Assembly (NCBI RefSeq): GCF_018913965.1
Contig: NZ_JAHMHG010000002.1
Coordinates: 1-64,000 of the forward strand
Length of the DNA: 64,000 nucleotides
DNA from: Mycoplasma sp. CSL7491-lung
GTDB lineage: Bacteria; Bacillota_I; Bacilli_A; Mycoplasmatales; Metamycoplasmataceae
Reading direction: 5' to 3'
Shown: piece after piece, positions 37,601-48,598 of the stretch
Position numbering within the stretch: position 1 is the first letter of the stretch
Layout: the number at the start of each line of letters is the position of its first letter
Notes under the pieces: model-generated
What the model saw: only the letters and a program-made list of their open reading frames with translations
What the model was told of the DNA's origin: nothing
Database searches by the model: none
Translations under genes and position numbers: made by a program

Positions 37601-40600
37601 GTTTGATGCAGAATCTAATTCTCTAGCAAAATCATTATATTTCTCTAAATGTGTAGGTGATTGAGTATCACGTCCTCTTGGTTGAATTTTATCTGAAGAA
37701 GTGTTTTTAGCTTGATTTCTTATTCTTAATAATTCAGCTTCTGCATTTGTTTTAACTGTTTTAACTTTTTCTAAATCTGTTTGATTATTATCGTATGAAT
37801 CTAATAATCCTTGTAATTCGATACGTTTTGAATTATCTTGAAGCAATTTATTAAGAGCTTCTTGAGCTTGTTCCTTAGCGATTACAAACTCACCTTCTTG
37901 TTGTTTTCTTGCTTCATCAACTTTAGATTTTAAAGTTTGTAATTTAGACTTATTAGATCTATCATTTGTTAAATCATTTAATTCATTTTGAAGTTCTATT
38001 CTTTTTTCGTTTTCAGTTAATTTATTAATTCCTTTTTGAATCTCTTCTCTTAACTTTTGATTATTGATTTGATCTTTAATTTCATCTAATTTTCTAATAT
38101 TTTCAGCATTATCTATTGTAGTTTCAAACTCTTTTTTAACCTGTTCATCTGTTAAAGATTCAAGAAGAGTTTTTGTACTATTTTGTTTATTTGAAAATAA
38201 CTCTTTTGCATTATTTAAAACACTGTTAATTTCAGATTCAGATGTTGCATCAGATAATTCATTTTCTTTTATAGTTTTTTCGTTGCTTCCAACTAATTTT
38301 TCAATAAAAGGAGTAACTTCACTTTTTTTGTTAGAAATAAAATCGTTAATTTGAGATTTGATTTCTGCTAATTTTTCATTAGTTCTAACAGCTTCAATCG
38401 CTTCATTAAATTCATTAAACTTTTCTGTTGTGACATTTATTTTTTTATTTAAGGATTTTACAATTTCTATTTCTTTTAATAATTCATTATTATAAGCTTG
38501 CTTGTCATTAATTTGTTTTTCTAAACCATTTTCACTATTTATTAATTGTTCAATTTCAGTAGCTTCGTTAATTCTATTTTTAAAATCTTCTATTTGATCT
38601 TCGAAAACAATTTTTGTTTTTAACGATTCAATCAATTCTTCTTTTTTATGTTGTAGTTCTATTTCTTTTTCTAATTTATTTAAATCAATAACTTTTTTAG
38701 CTTCATCCAATTTTTGAGTTAAATTAGATTTAACTTCTTCATTTGTTAGTGTTTCAAGGTTTGATTCAACTAAAGTTTTTTTAGAATCAAATATACTTTT
38801 CATTTCATGAATATATTGATCTAATGTTGATTCGTTTACTTGCTCTTTATTTAATGAAGATAAAATATCTTCATATTTTTTATGATTTACATCATCACCT
38901 TCAAGTGAAGTTAATTGGTCAATATAATTTTGTCATTTTTCGTTAATCTTATTTTTAACAACATCTCTTTGACCTTGAGAAATTCTTTCAGATGTTCAAT
39001 TATCTTTTGAAATAACAATCGATTTATCTACTAACCTATCAATTTCTCTTTCTGTTACTAAATTAAATTCAGATAATTTTTCATCAATTAAAGCACTTAA
39101 TTCATTTAAATTAGATTCATTTTCTGCGTTGTTAATATTTGACTCAATTTCATCATGTAACACCTGAGAAACATTTATAGTTGCATTTAGTTTCTCTAAA
39201 ACTTTTTGTTTTTTAATTTCAAATAATTTTATTGCTTCGTTTTTTATTTCGTCAATTTGTTCTTGTGTTGTAGCATTATCAATATTAGATAACATATTAT
39301 TGTTTGATAGTAATTTATTAGCTTCAGCTCTAGCAGCATCTTTAAGTTGTTCGATTCTTTGATCTAAATTAGAAAGTGCTTGATCAACTTGAACAAGATT
39401 TTTAGCTCCTTGAGCTTCTAATAAAATATCATTTCTTTCACTACTATCTAAAAGCTTGTCGTTTATCTCTTTTGTTGCTTCATCGATTTTATTTTTTAAT
39501 TCATTTTGTTCAACAGCAATTGTTGTATCAATATTTTTAATTAATTTTCTAGATTCGTCTAACGTTAAATCTTCTCTTGCTATTTGATCATTAAATAACT
39601 TAATATTTTCGTCTTTGTATAATTCTTTTATTTTTTCGTTAACAATATCTTTGTTAGCTTTTATTTCATCTTTTTCTTTTTGAATTTGAGCATCAATTTT
39701 ACGATTTATTTCTGTTAGTTGTTCGTGATTTGCAACATCTTCAATTTCTTTTGCTAATTTTTCTTTTTCGGATTCTTCTTGAACTTGTTCCAATTTTTTA
39801 GTTAAATTTTTTCTTACATTTTCAATATCATTTGTTCTTCTTATATCGGTTAAAAGAGAATCTAATTCAGAAATATTTTTAGCATCCTTAAGGCGTTGTT
39901 TAAACTCCTCTTTAGAAGGATGAGTTTCATCTAAAATATCAAGCTGATCGATAACCTTGCTTTTCTTATCTCCGAAAGCCTCACCAGCTTTTCTGATTAT
40001 ATCTTTAAGTAAAACTTCATTTTTTGCTCCACCTAAATCATCATTTAATTCAGAATGTATTGTATCATCACCTTTTGTTGTTTCAATAGCTTCGATTGCT
40101 TGAGTTCTTAAATCACCTAAAAATTCGTCTACTTTTTGAATAATTTTAGCAACTTCAGATTTAGTTCTTGATTTTTCAACTTCTTCAAATAATTCACCTT
40201 TTAATGGGTTACTATCTGCAATATCAACTATCTTATCTAAAGCGGCATCTTTAGCTTCTTTTAACTCTTGAGCTTCTCTTTTTAAATCTTCATCAACTTT
40301 TGTTTCAATTTCTTTTAATTGCTCAATATCTAACGCTTTTGAAATTTGGTCTGAATAATCTTTTTTATCTTCAAGTTCTAATACTTTTTCATCAATAGTT
40401 TTTCTTTTCTTTTCAAACTCAAGTTGTTTGTCAACTTTTTCTTGCAATTTCTCAGCTTGTGTGATATCTTCAACATCAATTAATTCACCATTAAATTCAT
40501 TAGCTTTTGACTTGTTTTGAATTTTTAAGATATCAGATTTAATTTGTTCTTTCTTAAGTCTTAAGGCCTCTGCAGCGTTTTTTTCAGCCTTAATCAATTC

Positions 40601-42697
40601 ATTAACTTTATATCTAATTAATCTAAGTTTTTGTTCAATTTCATCTTGATTGATATTAGGTTGATTATTAGAATCATTCATTGCAGAATCTAATTCTGCT
40701 TTAAAATTATTTTTCTTTTCTAAATCATTTATATTTTCATCAACAAAGTAAACTAATTCATCATGTGTAAGTTTATTTGCCTCTTCAGCATCATGATATG
40801 AATTAGCTTCAGTTTTAATTAATATTAATTCATCAGAAGTAGTTGCTTCTTCTCATCTTTTTGTTAATTGTTCTTTTTTGACTGTGTGTTTTACTTTATT
40901 TATTGCAATTTTTGCTTCTTCTTTATCTAGTTGGAATTGATACAATCTATCTATTTCAGCTTTGGCTTTTAATGCTTCGTCTAATGATTTTGCATTTTGT
41001 AATTTTTCTTTTAATTCTTTCGCCTTTTCTTTATCGTTTAGTTTTTCACTTGTATCAGAACCTTTTGATTTTGCTTCAACATAATTTTTAATAGCACTTG
41101 CTTTTTCAATAATTTTAGAATATTCTCCAGCGTTACCGTTCTTATTTAAAGAAATTAATTCATTCTTTAAACTTTTCTTATTAACTGTTTCGCCTTCAAT
41201 TACTAATGTTATATTTTCGTCTAATGACTCAACTTGTCTTGTAGCTTCATCAATTAAACCATCCATATATTCTTTTACATTTGAAGCCACTTTTTGAATG
41301 TCAAATTGTGTTTTTGCTTCCGATAAATTTAATTCATAATCATTTTTTAGACGTGTTAGACCTTTTAATCTTTTAATAACATTTTTAGTTTTTTCGGTTT
41401 CATCACTCAAAATATTTGTAGCTTCATTATAAATTTCATCCATTTTACCTAATTCGTTTGTAGACGAAAGTTGTCCTAAAAGTTCATCTTTTTTAGGATT
41501 ATTTAATAATTTAACCACCTCTTCCACTTCTTTTTTTCTCATTTGTAGAGAAATTAAGTCATCAACTTCTTTTTCAATATTAGTTAGTTCATCTAAATTA
41601 GTTGAATTTAAAATATCATTTGTGTATTTGTGTTTAATTCCATCAGAAAGATCAGAATCATTAACTTTTTTAGATAATTGATTTTTCTTGTAATTTATTA
41701 AACCTTCGATACCAGAGTTAGATTTAAGATAATTTTCAACTTCTTTTTCCAATGAAATTAAATCATTCATCGATTTTGTATTGTTTATTTCGTCCAACTT
41801 ATCAATAAAATTATTTTTATCATGTTCATCATCGATTACATCAATTAAATTTCTAACTTGTTCTCTTTTACGATCGAATTCTGATAAATTTTCACTTCTT
41901 AAAATTTCATCAATTTTATCTTCTATAGAACCTAAATCACCTAATGTCGAATTATCTAAATCTACAAACACTTCTGATTTTTTAAAAAGATTTTTAATTT
42001 TTTTAGCTTTATTAACTACAGGAACATATTTATCTAATTCATCTTTTAATTCTTTTAGTTTAGATAAATTATCTTGACTATCATTTAGTTTTTCATTAAA
42101 TTTGTTTCTTAATATTTCCGGTAATGAAGAAATAATTGTTGATATAGAAACTTTATTTTCATTAATTTCTTTTTCTTGATTATTTAAAATTTCTTTTAAT
42201 CTACTAAGTTGTGTTTTTGAATTATCAGTACTTGTATCATTTTTTAAATCACTAATTAATCCATTTTTAACATTAATATCTTGTACTTCATTTATTAATT
42301 TATCAAACTCAATAATATAATCAAGACTATCATTATAATCCATCATTTCATTCTCGTTTAAAAAACTAGTGCGATTTAGTTCTAAATTTTTCAAAACATT
42401 TTCTTTTGCTTTAATAGAATTTTTTAAACTATTAATAATAATCTCAACAATTTGATCAAGTTGTTTAAATTGATTATTTGTTTTTAAATTTGAATCTATT
42501 AACTTAAATTTATTTACTATGTTTTCTTTTGACAATTTCAATTTATCTAAGATGTTTTTAACTTGTTCATATCTTATTTTATAATCTTGCTTTTGATTAT
42601 ATCAAGATCACACAACGGTAACTGCCGTTGATATAGAAACAATGGCCGCAAGCCCAGAGCTTGTGAACATTGTTCATTTTTTATTATTTTTAATCAT
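31625..42697 (-). CDS. Giant helical repeat surface protein (Lmp-like), paralog 2
   Basis: Predicted 3690 aa in one frame, with all internal stops being TGA (Trp); I checked each gap and found no TAA or TAG. Residues about 8-32 are one membrane anchor (SSGLAAIVSISTAVTVVW). The body is a Lys/Glu-rich helix with GA-module-like turns such as NSTNLDELTNI and ATTQEQIDEI. The last 130 residues are beta-rich, ending QVVKY, and match the first half of the paralog 1 C-terminal domain (FVYIVLQGDDGSFALSDPI). Landmarks at residues 673, 1673 and 2008 have identical numbers in both paralogs. The promoter has a 16-base T tract, so expression may switch on and off. The Shine-Dalgarno is weak (AAGG). Confidence 0.85.
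37640..37691 (-). other. Conserved Pro/Gly break (QPRGRD motif) in paralog 2
   Basis: KIQPRGRDTQSPTHLEKYN interrupts the helical repeats, with its first Pro at residue 1673, the same number as in paralog 1. Flanking repeats differ far more than this motif does. Confidence 0.7.
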
Positions 42698-42747
42698 TTT
42701 TACCTTATCTTTATTTTATAATCTTAATTATTTAATTTTTAACAAAC

Positions 42748-42770
42748 ATAAACTTACTTTGTAAGTTTAT
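42748..42770 (-). promoter_or_regulatory. Perfect stem-loop at the predicted 5' end of the paralog 2 mRNA
   Basis: ATAAACTTAC (42748-42757) and GTAAGTTTAT (42761-42770) form a perfect 10-bp stem with a 3-nt loop. It starts 6 nt after the -10 box, so it would begin at or next to +1. It could protect the mRNA 5' end or be bound as a DNA palindrome by a regulator. Confidence 0.7.
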
Positions 42771-42776
42771 AAAAAT

Positions 42777-42801
42777 ATTATAAACAAAAAAAAAAAAAAA
42801 A
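42777..42801 (-). promoter_or_regulatory. Paralog 2 promoter with T16 homopolymer tract
   Basis: On the minus strand a run of 16 T (42786-42801) is followed by GTT and TATAAT (42777-42782). A standard 17-nt spacer would lie almost wholly inside the tract, so changes in tract length would move the -35 relative to the -10. It is the longest mononucleotide run that I noticed in the window. Confidence 0.75.
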
Positions 42802-43180
42802 GAAATTAAAAAGTGAAATTCAGCTTTTTTGTAATTTAACATCGGTAATTTCCTTTTAAGCCTACATAATATGTATATTAGTAATTTTTAATTCCATTTT
42901 TAACTTTATAATCAAAAAATAAAAATATCATTTTAATTTCTAGAAAATACATTACAGTAATGTGTAAAAGTAAAAAATATTTATATTTTTAATTTTAAGC
43001 GTTGAAAATCAAAAATATAAATATTAATTTTTAGTGCGAGTTAAAAATCATTTTTAATTTTTAAAAATATATAAATAAAATTTTTATTCAAAAACTTGAT
43101 ATTCTTAATTAAAAAAATGTGGATTTGATATCATAAAAAACTTTTTTCACTAAAATTAAGGCTTTTTTAAAAAAAATATG

Positions 43181-43186
43181 TATAAT
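43181..43186 (+). promoter_or_regulatory. hup -10 box
   Basis: TATAAT directly after TATG, 38 nt before the hup ATG. No convincing -35 box is visible. AGGAG follows 6 nt before the ATG. Confidence 0.6.
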
Positions 43187-43224
43187 AATAAAATATATAA
43201 AGACCAAAAATATTAGGAGTAAAA

Positions 43225-43506
43225 ATGACAAAAAAAGAATTCATTATCGAAGTTGCCGATAGATTAGAAATGAAATCAAAAGACGTAGAACAATTTTTAG
43301 ATGCATGTGTTTTTGTGCTTAAAGAACAATTAATTGCTGAAGATACTGTTAAACTTGCTCAATTAGGTATTTTCTCAACAGTTGTAAAACCACAACGTAC
43401 AATAACAAATAGATTTACAAAAGAATTACAAGTTGTTCCTCAAAAACGTGTAATTAAATACAAACCATCAAAATATCTACGTGATTTAATTGATTTAAAA
43501 GCTTAA
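43225..43506 (+). CDS. hup: HU-family DNA-binding protein
   Basis: Predicted 93 aa, the usual size. It begins MTKKEFIIEVADRLEMKSKD and ends KPSKYLRDLIDLKA, as in HU (KPGKxLR). The core LAQLGIFSTVVKPQRT corresponds to the LxGFGxFxVxxRxAR segment, though the usual GF and Arg pattern of the DNA-binding arm is altered. It compacts the chromosome. Its 3' end overlaps the convergent recU by 12 bp, and its terminator lies within recU. Confidence 0.88.
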   Translation: MTKKEFIIEVADRLEMKSKDVEQFLDACVFVLKEQLIAEDTVKLAQLGIFSTVVKPQRTITNRFTKELQVVPQKRVIKYKPSKYLRDLIDLKA

Positions 43507-43992
43507 TATATTCAATATCCCAGGAAATTCAAGAGTTAATTCTCTTGAATTATTTTTTATCTCTTGATAATTAATTGACTTAATATTTGAATTATTATAA
43601 ATATAGTCAAGATAATTGATATCTACAAAATAAAATTCGTTATAATGTGAAAAAAATAAAATTAAGAAAGAAATACCTCCATTTAAATGTATTGATTTCA
43701 AATATTCAAATTGATGTTTTTTAATGTTATCTAGAGAAAAGCGATCTATATTAACACTTTTAGCTTCAAAACAAATAAATTTTCCGTTATAACAACCAAT
43801 ATAATCTACAGTGCTTTTTCTTGTAACTTTCGCATCTAATAATCTACTTTTCTTATAATCTTTTTCTACTCCTTTAAAAACTATACTAAGGGATTTCTTT
43901 TCAATAAATGCTATATTATTTTGTCATAATCAGGAAATTGTCTTATTTATAACACTTTCCAAAAACATTCCTCTATTCTTATTATTTAACAT
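43495..43992 (-). CDS. recU: Holliday junction resolvase RecU
   Basis: Predicted 165 aa, with two TGA codons read as Trp (ISWLWQNN). The start at 43992 includes NRGMFLESVINKTI, the RecU N-terminal motif. The nuclease core follows: STVDYIGCYNGKFICFEAKS contains the catalytic Asp and the ExK pair, and HQFEYLKSIHLNGGISFLIL matches the RecU helix after it. It resolves recombination junctions together with RuvAB, which is encoded at 59944-61477. It converges on and overlaps hup. Confidence 0.88.
43526..43551 (+). terminator. hup terminator inside recU
   Basis: AATTCAAGAG (43526-43535) and CTCTTGAATT (43542-43551) form a perfect 10-bp stem with a 6-nt loop, followed by ATTTTTTAT. It acts for hup on the + strand while lying in the recU coding sequence. 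Confidence 0.8.
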
Positions 43993-44159
43993 AACTATAA
44001 TGTGCTAAATTTTAAAAATAAAACAAAAAAAGAAAAAATAATTAGTTTTTAATGTATAGAAATATACTATCAAACTCAGTTAAATTAAGAATTTAAAAAG
44101 CATATGATTAAATTAGGTAAAAAATAACACTTTAGAAATAATAGAGTTCTATTTTTATA

Positions 44160-45200
44160 ACAATGAATTTAAATTTAAATAAAAAGTTAGATATTAAAAA
44201 TCATTGATTAATTTGGTTTTAAATCCAAACCATTTGAATAGCAAATATAAAAAATACACAAAAAAATTAAAAACAAATACTATTTATTGGTACTCGAAAA
44301 CAAACACGATTTTAAAATAAAATTTATAATAAGTCAAACATCTAATGATACAATAATATTATTAAAAGTTATATTAAAAATTAAAACTCTAAATACTTCT
44401 ATAATTATCATGGTATAGAATAGGCCGATTTGATGTGAAAACAGCCTAGCAAAAATAATTTAATTGATATTAACTCGCTAGAAAATTACACTTTAGAATA
44501 TTTATTTATAAACCTCGAAATAGAGAAAGAAGATGAAGTAATTTTATTAGGTATTTATAATAAAATAAATAAATATTCTATTTATTATAATTGCAAAAGA
44601 TTATTATAAGAAGCAACTCGAAACTCTTAATGGATACATAAATATTGATATGAATTTTTCGTCAAATTATGATTAATTAACTTACTGTTTTAAACATACT
44701 TTACTTGATTGATGATTATTTCACTTACACAAAAAATGATAATGATATCAAAGTTTCTCAAGAAAAGAATTTAAACAAAGAAAATAATTAGAATATTTCA
44801 AATAAATCAAGAATACATATTAAATTTTTAAATTACTTTTATTCAATAAAAAGAATTGAAAAATATATTAAAAAAATGAATTTTGATTTAAAATCTAAAA
44901 TAACACCATATTCTGAATTTGTAATTCAAAAAGGTACTATGGCTATGGAAGCAGCAATTTTAAGACATGTTAATGCTATTTCTGATAATGTTTGAGAGCA
45001 AGAGGTAGTACCTGAATTGAAAAAAATATTGCGAAAGTGATGTAAGAGCAATGATTATGGTTTATGAGTTTATAATGTTTTTATTTAGAAAAAGATTTCC
45101 CGAAATTGATCAATTTGAATACAAATTAATCGATGTAGAAGGCGAAGACAACTATTATTCATATAATTCAGGAAAACTAGTTTATGGATTTAAAAAATAA
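44160..45200 (+). pseudogene. Decayed DUF2779-family gene
   Basis: The 3' part resembles the end of DUF2779 proteins of Mollicutes. One frame (44876 to about 45026) reads GTMAMEAAILRHVNAISDNV, then EVVPELKK. After a run of seven A (45020-45026) the sense continues in another frame as YCESDVRAMIMVYEFIMFLF and runs to a TAA at 45198-45200. Removing one A would restore LKKYCESDVRAM. Upstream in the first frame a TAG stands at 44789-44791 after SQEKNLNKENN. Further up, only short fragments remain (YTLEYLFINLEIEKEDE near 44490) in shifting frames. The 5' boundary is uncertain. The gene is almost certainly dead. Confidence 0.65.
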
Positions 45201-45439
45201 AACTTAATATTTTTTTGCTTTACCATTTATAATTTTATTTTAAATTAATCCACCCACTTTTATTTTATATTCTTATAAAAAGAGGGGTTAAAAATAAAAT
45301 AGGTTAAACGTATTTTTTCTTTGCTATTATACATTTATTTTAACGAGGTCAACACACTTTGGTTTCAAGGTCTTTATAAAAAATCTAATTTAGTATTTAA
45401 TTAATTGTTTTATATGATATAATAATATTACATTTTGAT
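45201..45439. other. Spacer before tRNA-Ser, no gene
   Basis: AT-rich, with no ORF or conserved RNA seen. The only element I can support is TGATATAAT (45415-45423), a perfect extended -10 for the tRNA, 17 nt before its first base. Confidence 0.5.
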
Positions 45440-45530
45440 GGAACAGTACTCAAGAGGCTGAAGAGGCGGTCCTGCTAAGACTGTAGGGGAGGCAACTCCC
45501 GCGGAGGTTCGAATCCTCTCTGTTCCGCCA
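45440..45530 (+). tRNA. tRNA-Ser (GCU)
   Basis: GGAACAG pairs with CTGTTCC in the acceptor stem and CCA is encoded. The anticodon arm CGGTC/GACTG holds the loop CTGCTAA with anticodon GCU, which reads AGU and AGC. The long variable arm (GGGGAGGCAACTCCC) marks a class II serine tRNA. The T arm has GGTTCGAATCC. Confidence 0.97.
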
Positions 45531-45549
45531 TTTTTTTATACTTTTTTGT

Positions 45550-45575
45550 GTTTTGAATATTATTCAAAACTTTTT
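45550..45575 (+). terminator. tRNA-Ser terminator
   Basis: GTTTTGAATA and TATTCAAAAC pair as a hairpin (45550-45570), followed by TTTTTTATTT. Confidence 0.7.
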
Positions 45576-45604
45576 TATTTCTTTTATTCTTATAATTTTT
45601 TATT

Positions 45605-45637
45605 AAAAAATCAAAGCAAACTAATGCTTTGATTTTT
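45605..45637 (-). terminator. gap terminator
   Basis: AAAAAATCAAAGCA (45605-45618) and TGCTTTGATTTTTT (45624-45637) form a perfect 14-bp stem with flanking A and T runs, so it can work in both directions. It lies 18 nt after the gap stop codon. Confidence 0.8.
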
Positions 45638-45655
45638 TTATAAATTATTTAATCA

Positions 45656-46651
<996 letters not shown>

Positions 46652-46686
46652 TTTATCCTTTCAAAGTGTTTTATTTTTTATATAAG

Positions 46687-46720
46687 AACATAACTTCTTT
46701 GTTATGTTTTAATAATTATA
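46687..46720 (-). promoter_or_regulatory. gap promoter with stem-loop at the predicted transcript 5' end
   Basis: TATAAT (46715-46720 on the minus strand) is followed after 6 nt by AACATAAC and GTTATGTT (46687-46694 and 46701-46708), a perfect 8-bp stem with a 6-nt loop. The spacing from -10 to stem is the same as at paralog 2 and dnaK. A Shine-Dalgarno-like AAAGGA stands before the ATG. Confidence 0.65.
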
Positions 46721-46811
46721 AACTTTTTTAACTTTTTATTTTATTTTTTTTAAAAATATTTCTTATATAAAAAGATTTTTAAAAAAGTTATAAAAAATAA
46801 AAAACATCTTT

Positions 46812-47663
46812 TTATGACGTTTTTTGAAGTAAATTAATCCTTTTTTTAGATTCGAATTGGTAATCAGTTGCATATAAAAATCCATTTTTAAATTTTAAGA
46901 TTAAAGAATTATTATGTTTTTTCTTATTATGAGCATAAAAAATTTTTACTCTTTTTTCATTAAGTAAAATATAAGCCCCTGGATTAGAACTAAATGCTCT
47001 TATTTTATTAAAAGCATCTTCAACAGTCAGTGACGAATCTAAAAAAGCATCTTCTTTCGATAATTTAGGAGATAATGTGGCTAAATCATTATTTTGTCTT
47101 TCAATTATAAAATCATTTTTTTCAAATTTATTCAATCAATCTACAATTTTTTCTTGTGCCAATATACTTATTTTTTTAAACAAGGTATCTGATGTATCAA
47201 ATTCAGAAATATCAATTTTTGCTTTGAAGATAATGTCTCCAGCATCCATTATTTTATCCATGAATATTAAACTAATTCCTGTTTCTTTATCCCCGTTTAA
47301 AAGGGAATATTGTATTGGGGCCGCACCTCTATATTTTGGCAAAATAGAACCATGAATATTAATAGAGCCTAATTTAGCAATTTTTAGCACACTTTCTGGA
47401 ATGTATTGTCCGAAGGCACATGTTAAAAAAATATCATACTCTAAATCTTTTAAATCTTGCTCGATATCTTTAATTTTAGTTGGTTGAAATAACTTTATAT
47501 TGTATTTATTTGCAAGCATTTTTGTTGGAGTAGGGGTTACTTTGTTACCCCTTTTGTTAGGTTTATCTGGTTGTGAAACTATAGCAACAACATCAAAATT
47601 ATTGATAATTTTCTCGAAAATAGGTACCGAGAAATCAGGTGTACCTGCTAAAACTATTTTCAT
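46812..47663 (-). CDS. fmt: Methionyl-tRNA formyltransferase
   Basis: Predicted 283 aa, slightly short for the family (about 310). The catalytic region is clear: SINIHGSILPKYRGAAPIQY holds the Asn-His pair and the SLLPKYRG loop, and ISLIFMDKIMDAGDI matches the MDxGxD motif with Ala in place of the usual x. The C-terminal tRNA-binding domain (AFSSNPGAYILL) is present but trimmed. It formylates initiator Met-tRNA. The ATG overlaps the dnaI-like stop (TAATG), so it is translated as the last gene of the dnaE cluster. Confidence 0.93.
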
Positions 47664-48598
47664 TATTTATCCTCCAAATACTTATCATCAATTCACAAAA
47701 ATTTCGGTTCTGATAATAATTTCATTGTCTTTATAATTTTTGTTGCCAAAGGTTTTAATTTTTTAACTTTTTTTGAATTAGAATCTGAAACAATATAAGC
47801 GTCATCTTTAAAAATATATTTATGTAAAAAAGACAAGCTAAAATAAGCTCCAAAATATACTTTTTTATTATTTGATAGTCGATTTGAAATTATATTTAAA
47901 AAAACTCTTTCTAAAAATCATGAAGATAATGTTTTCAACCCGATTTCGTCGATAGCCAAATATTCAATTTGACTAAGTTCGTAAATTAAATTATTAATAA
48001 TTTCATTTGAATTCTCTTTTTTTAAACTATTTTTGACATAATCATCTAATAAATTTATATCAATATAAGCAACATTAAAATTTTTTTGAGCAATTAAATT
48101 AACATAAGAACTTAAAAATTCTTGTCTAACACTATCTACATCACCATAAACATAAAAATTCTCAAAAAACTTATTTTTATCTTTTTTAAGATTTTTTAAA
48201 AACTCTCAAACGGCATTTCCTCTTTTTATTTGACTTATATTTGAAGAAATAACATCTGTAGTTGGTTTAGAAATTTCGGTAAATGCAATATTCTCTTTCA
48301 TCATATAATTTTTTGTGATCGAATTTTTCGAAAAAGTAGAATAAAATTCCAATTTTTCGTTTTGATTTCTTCTTACTTGAATAAGAAAAAATACATCCTT
48401 CGATGAATTATTTTTTCGCATTATAGAAAAATCATTTCTATTTTCAATTATTTCCTGATCTGAAATATTATACTTATCTAAGTACTTAATTAATTCAGAA
48501 TCACTTTTTATAGAATCGATGAAAGTTTTATCATCAACAACTAAATTAGAATTGGCAAAATTAAGTTTGGGATCAATAATTTTTAATTTGCTATTCAT
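47663..48598 (-). CDS. dnaI: DnaI-like helicase loader with degenerate ATPase site
   Basis: Predicted 311 aa, the same as Bacillus DnaI. The AAA+ region is recognisable by position: FYVYGDVDSVRQEFLSSYVN aligns with the DnaI Walker A segment, YLAIDEIGLKTLSSWFLERV with the Walker B and following helix, and later VYFGAYFS with the sensor. The GK(S/T) of Walker A is replaced by VRQ, so ATP binding is probably lost. DnaI loads the replicative helicase. It overlaps the preceding dnaB-like gene by 8 bases and fmt by 1. Confidence 0.78.

Larger units (their letters stand above)
42698..43224. promoter_or_regulatory. 527-bp divergent spacer between paralog 2 and hup
   Basis: No gene is seen. The left part holds the paralog 2 leader, -10 box and homopolymer tract. 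The right end holds the hup promoter (TATAAT at 43181-43186) and AGGAG at 43214-43218. The middle (about 42840-43170) is extremely AT-rich, with several near-repeats of AAAAATATTTATATTTTT and AAAATCATTTTTAATTTT. I see no DnaA boxes or conserved RNA in it. Confidence 0.5.

Noticed and set aside
19311-42697. Recurring sequence in the giant genes as a CRISPR or mobile element array
   Set aside because: The similarity is at protein level, in long coding repeats with variable spacing. There are no short identical repeats with unique spacers and no transposase or terminal repeats.
42840-43170. AT-rich spacer as a replication origin
   Set aside because: I saw no DnaA boxes and no dnaA or dnaN nearby. 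AT-richness alone is normal here.
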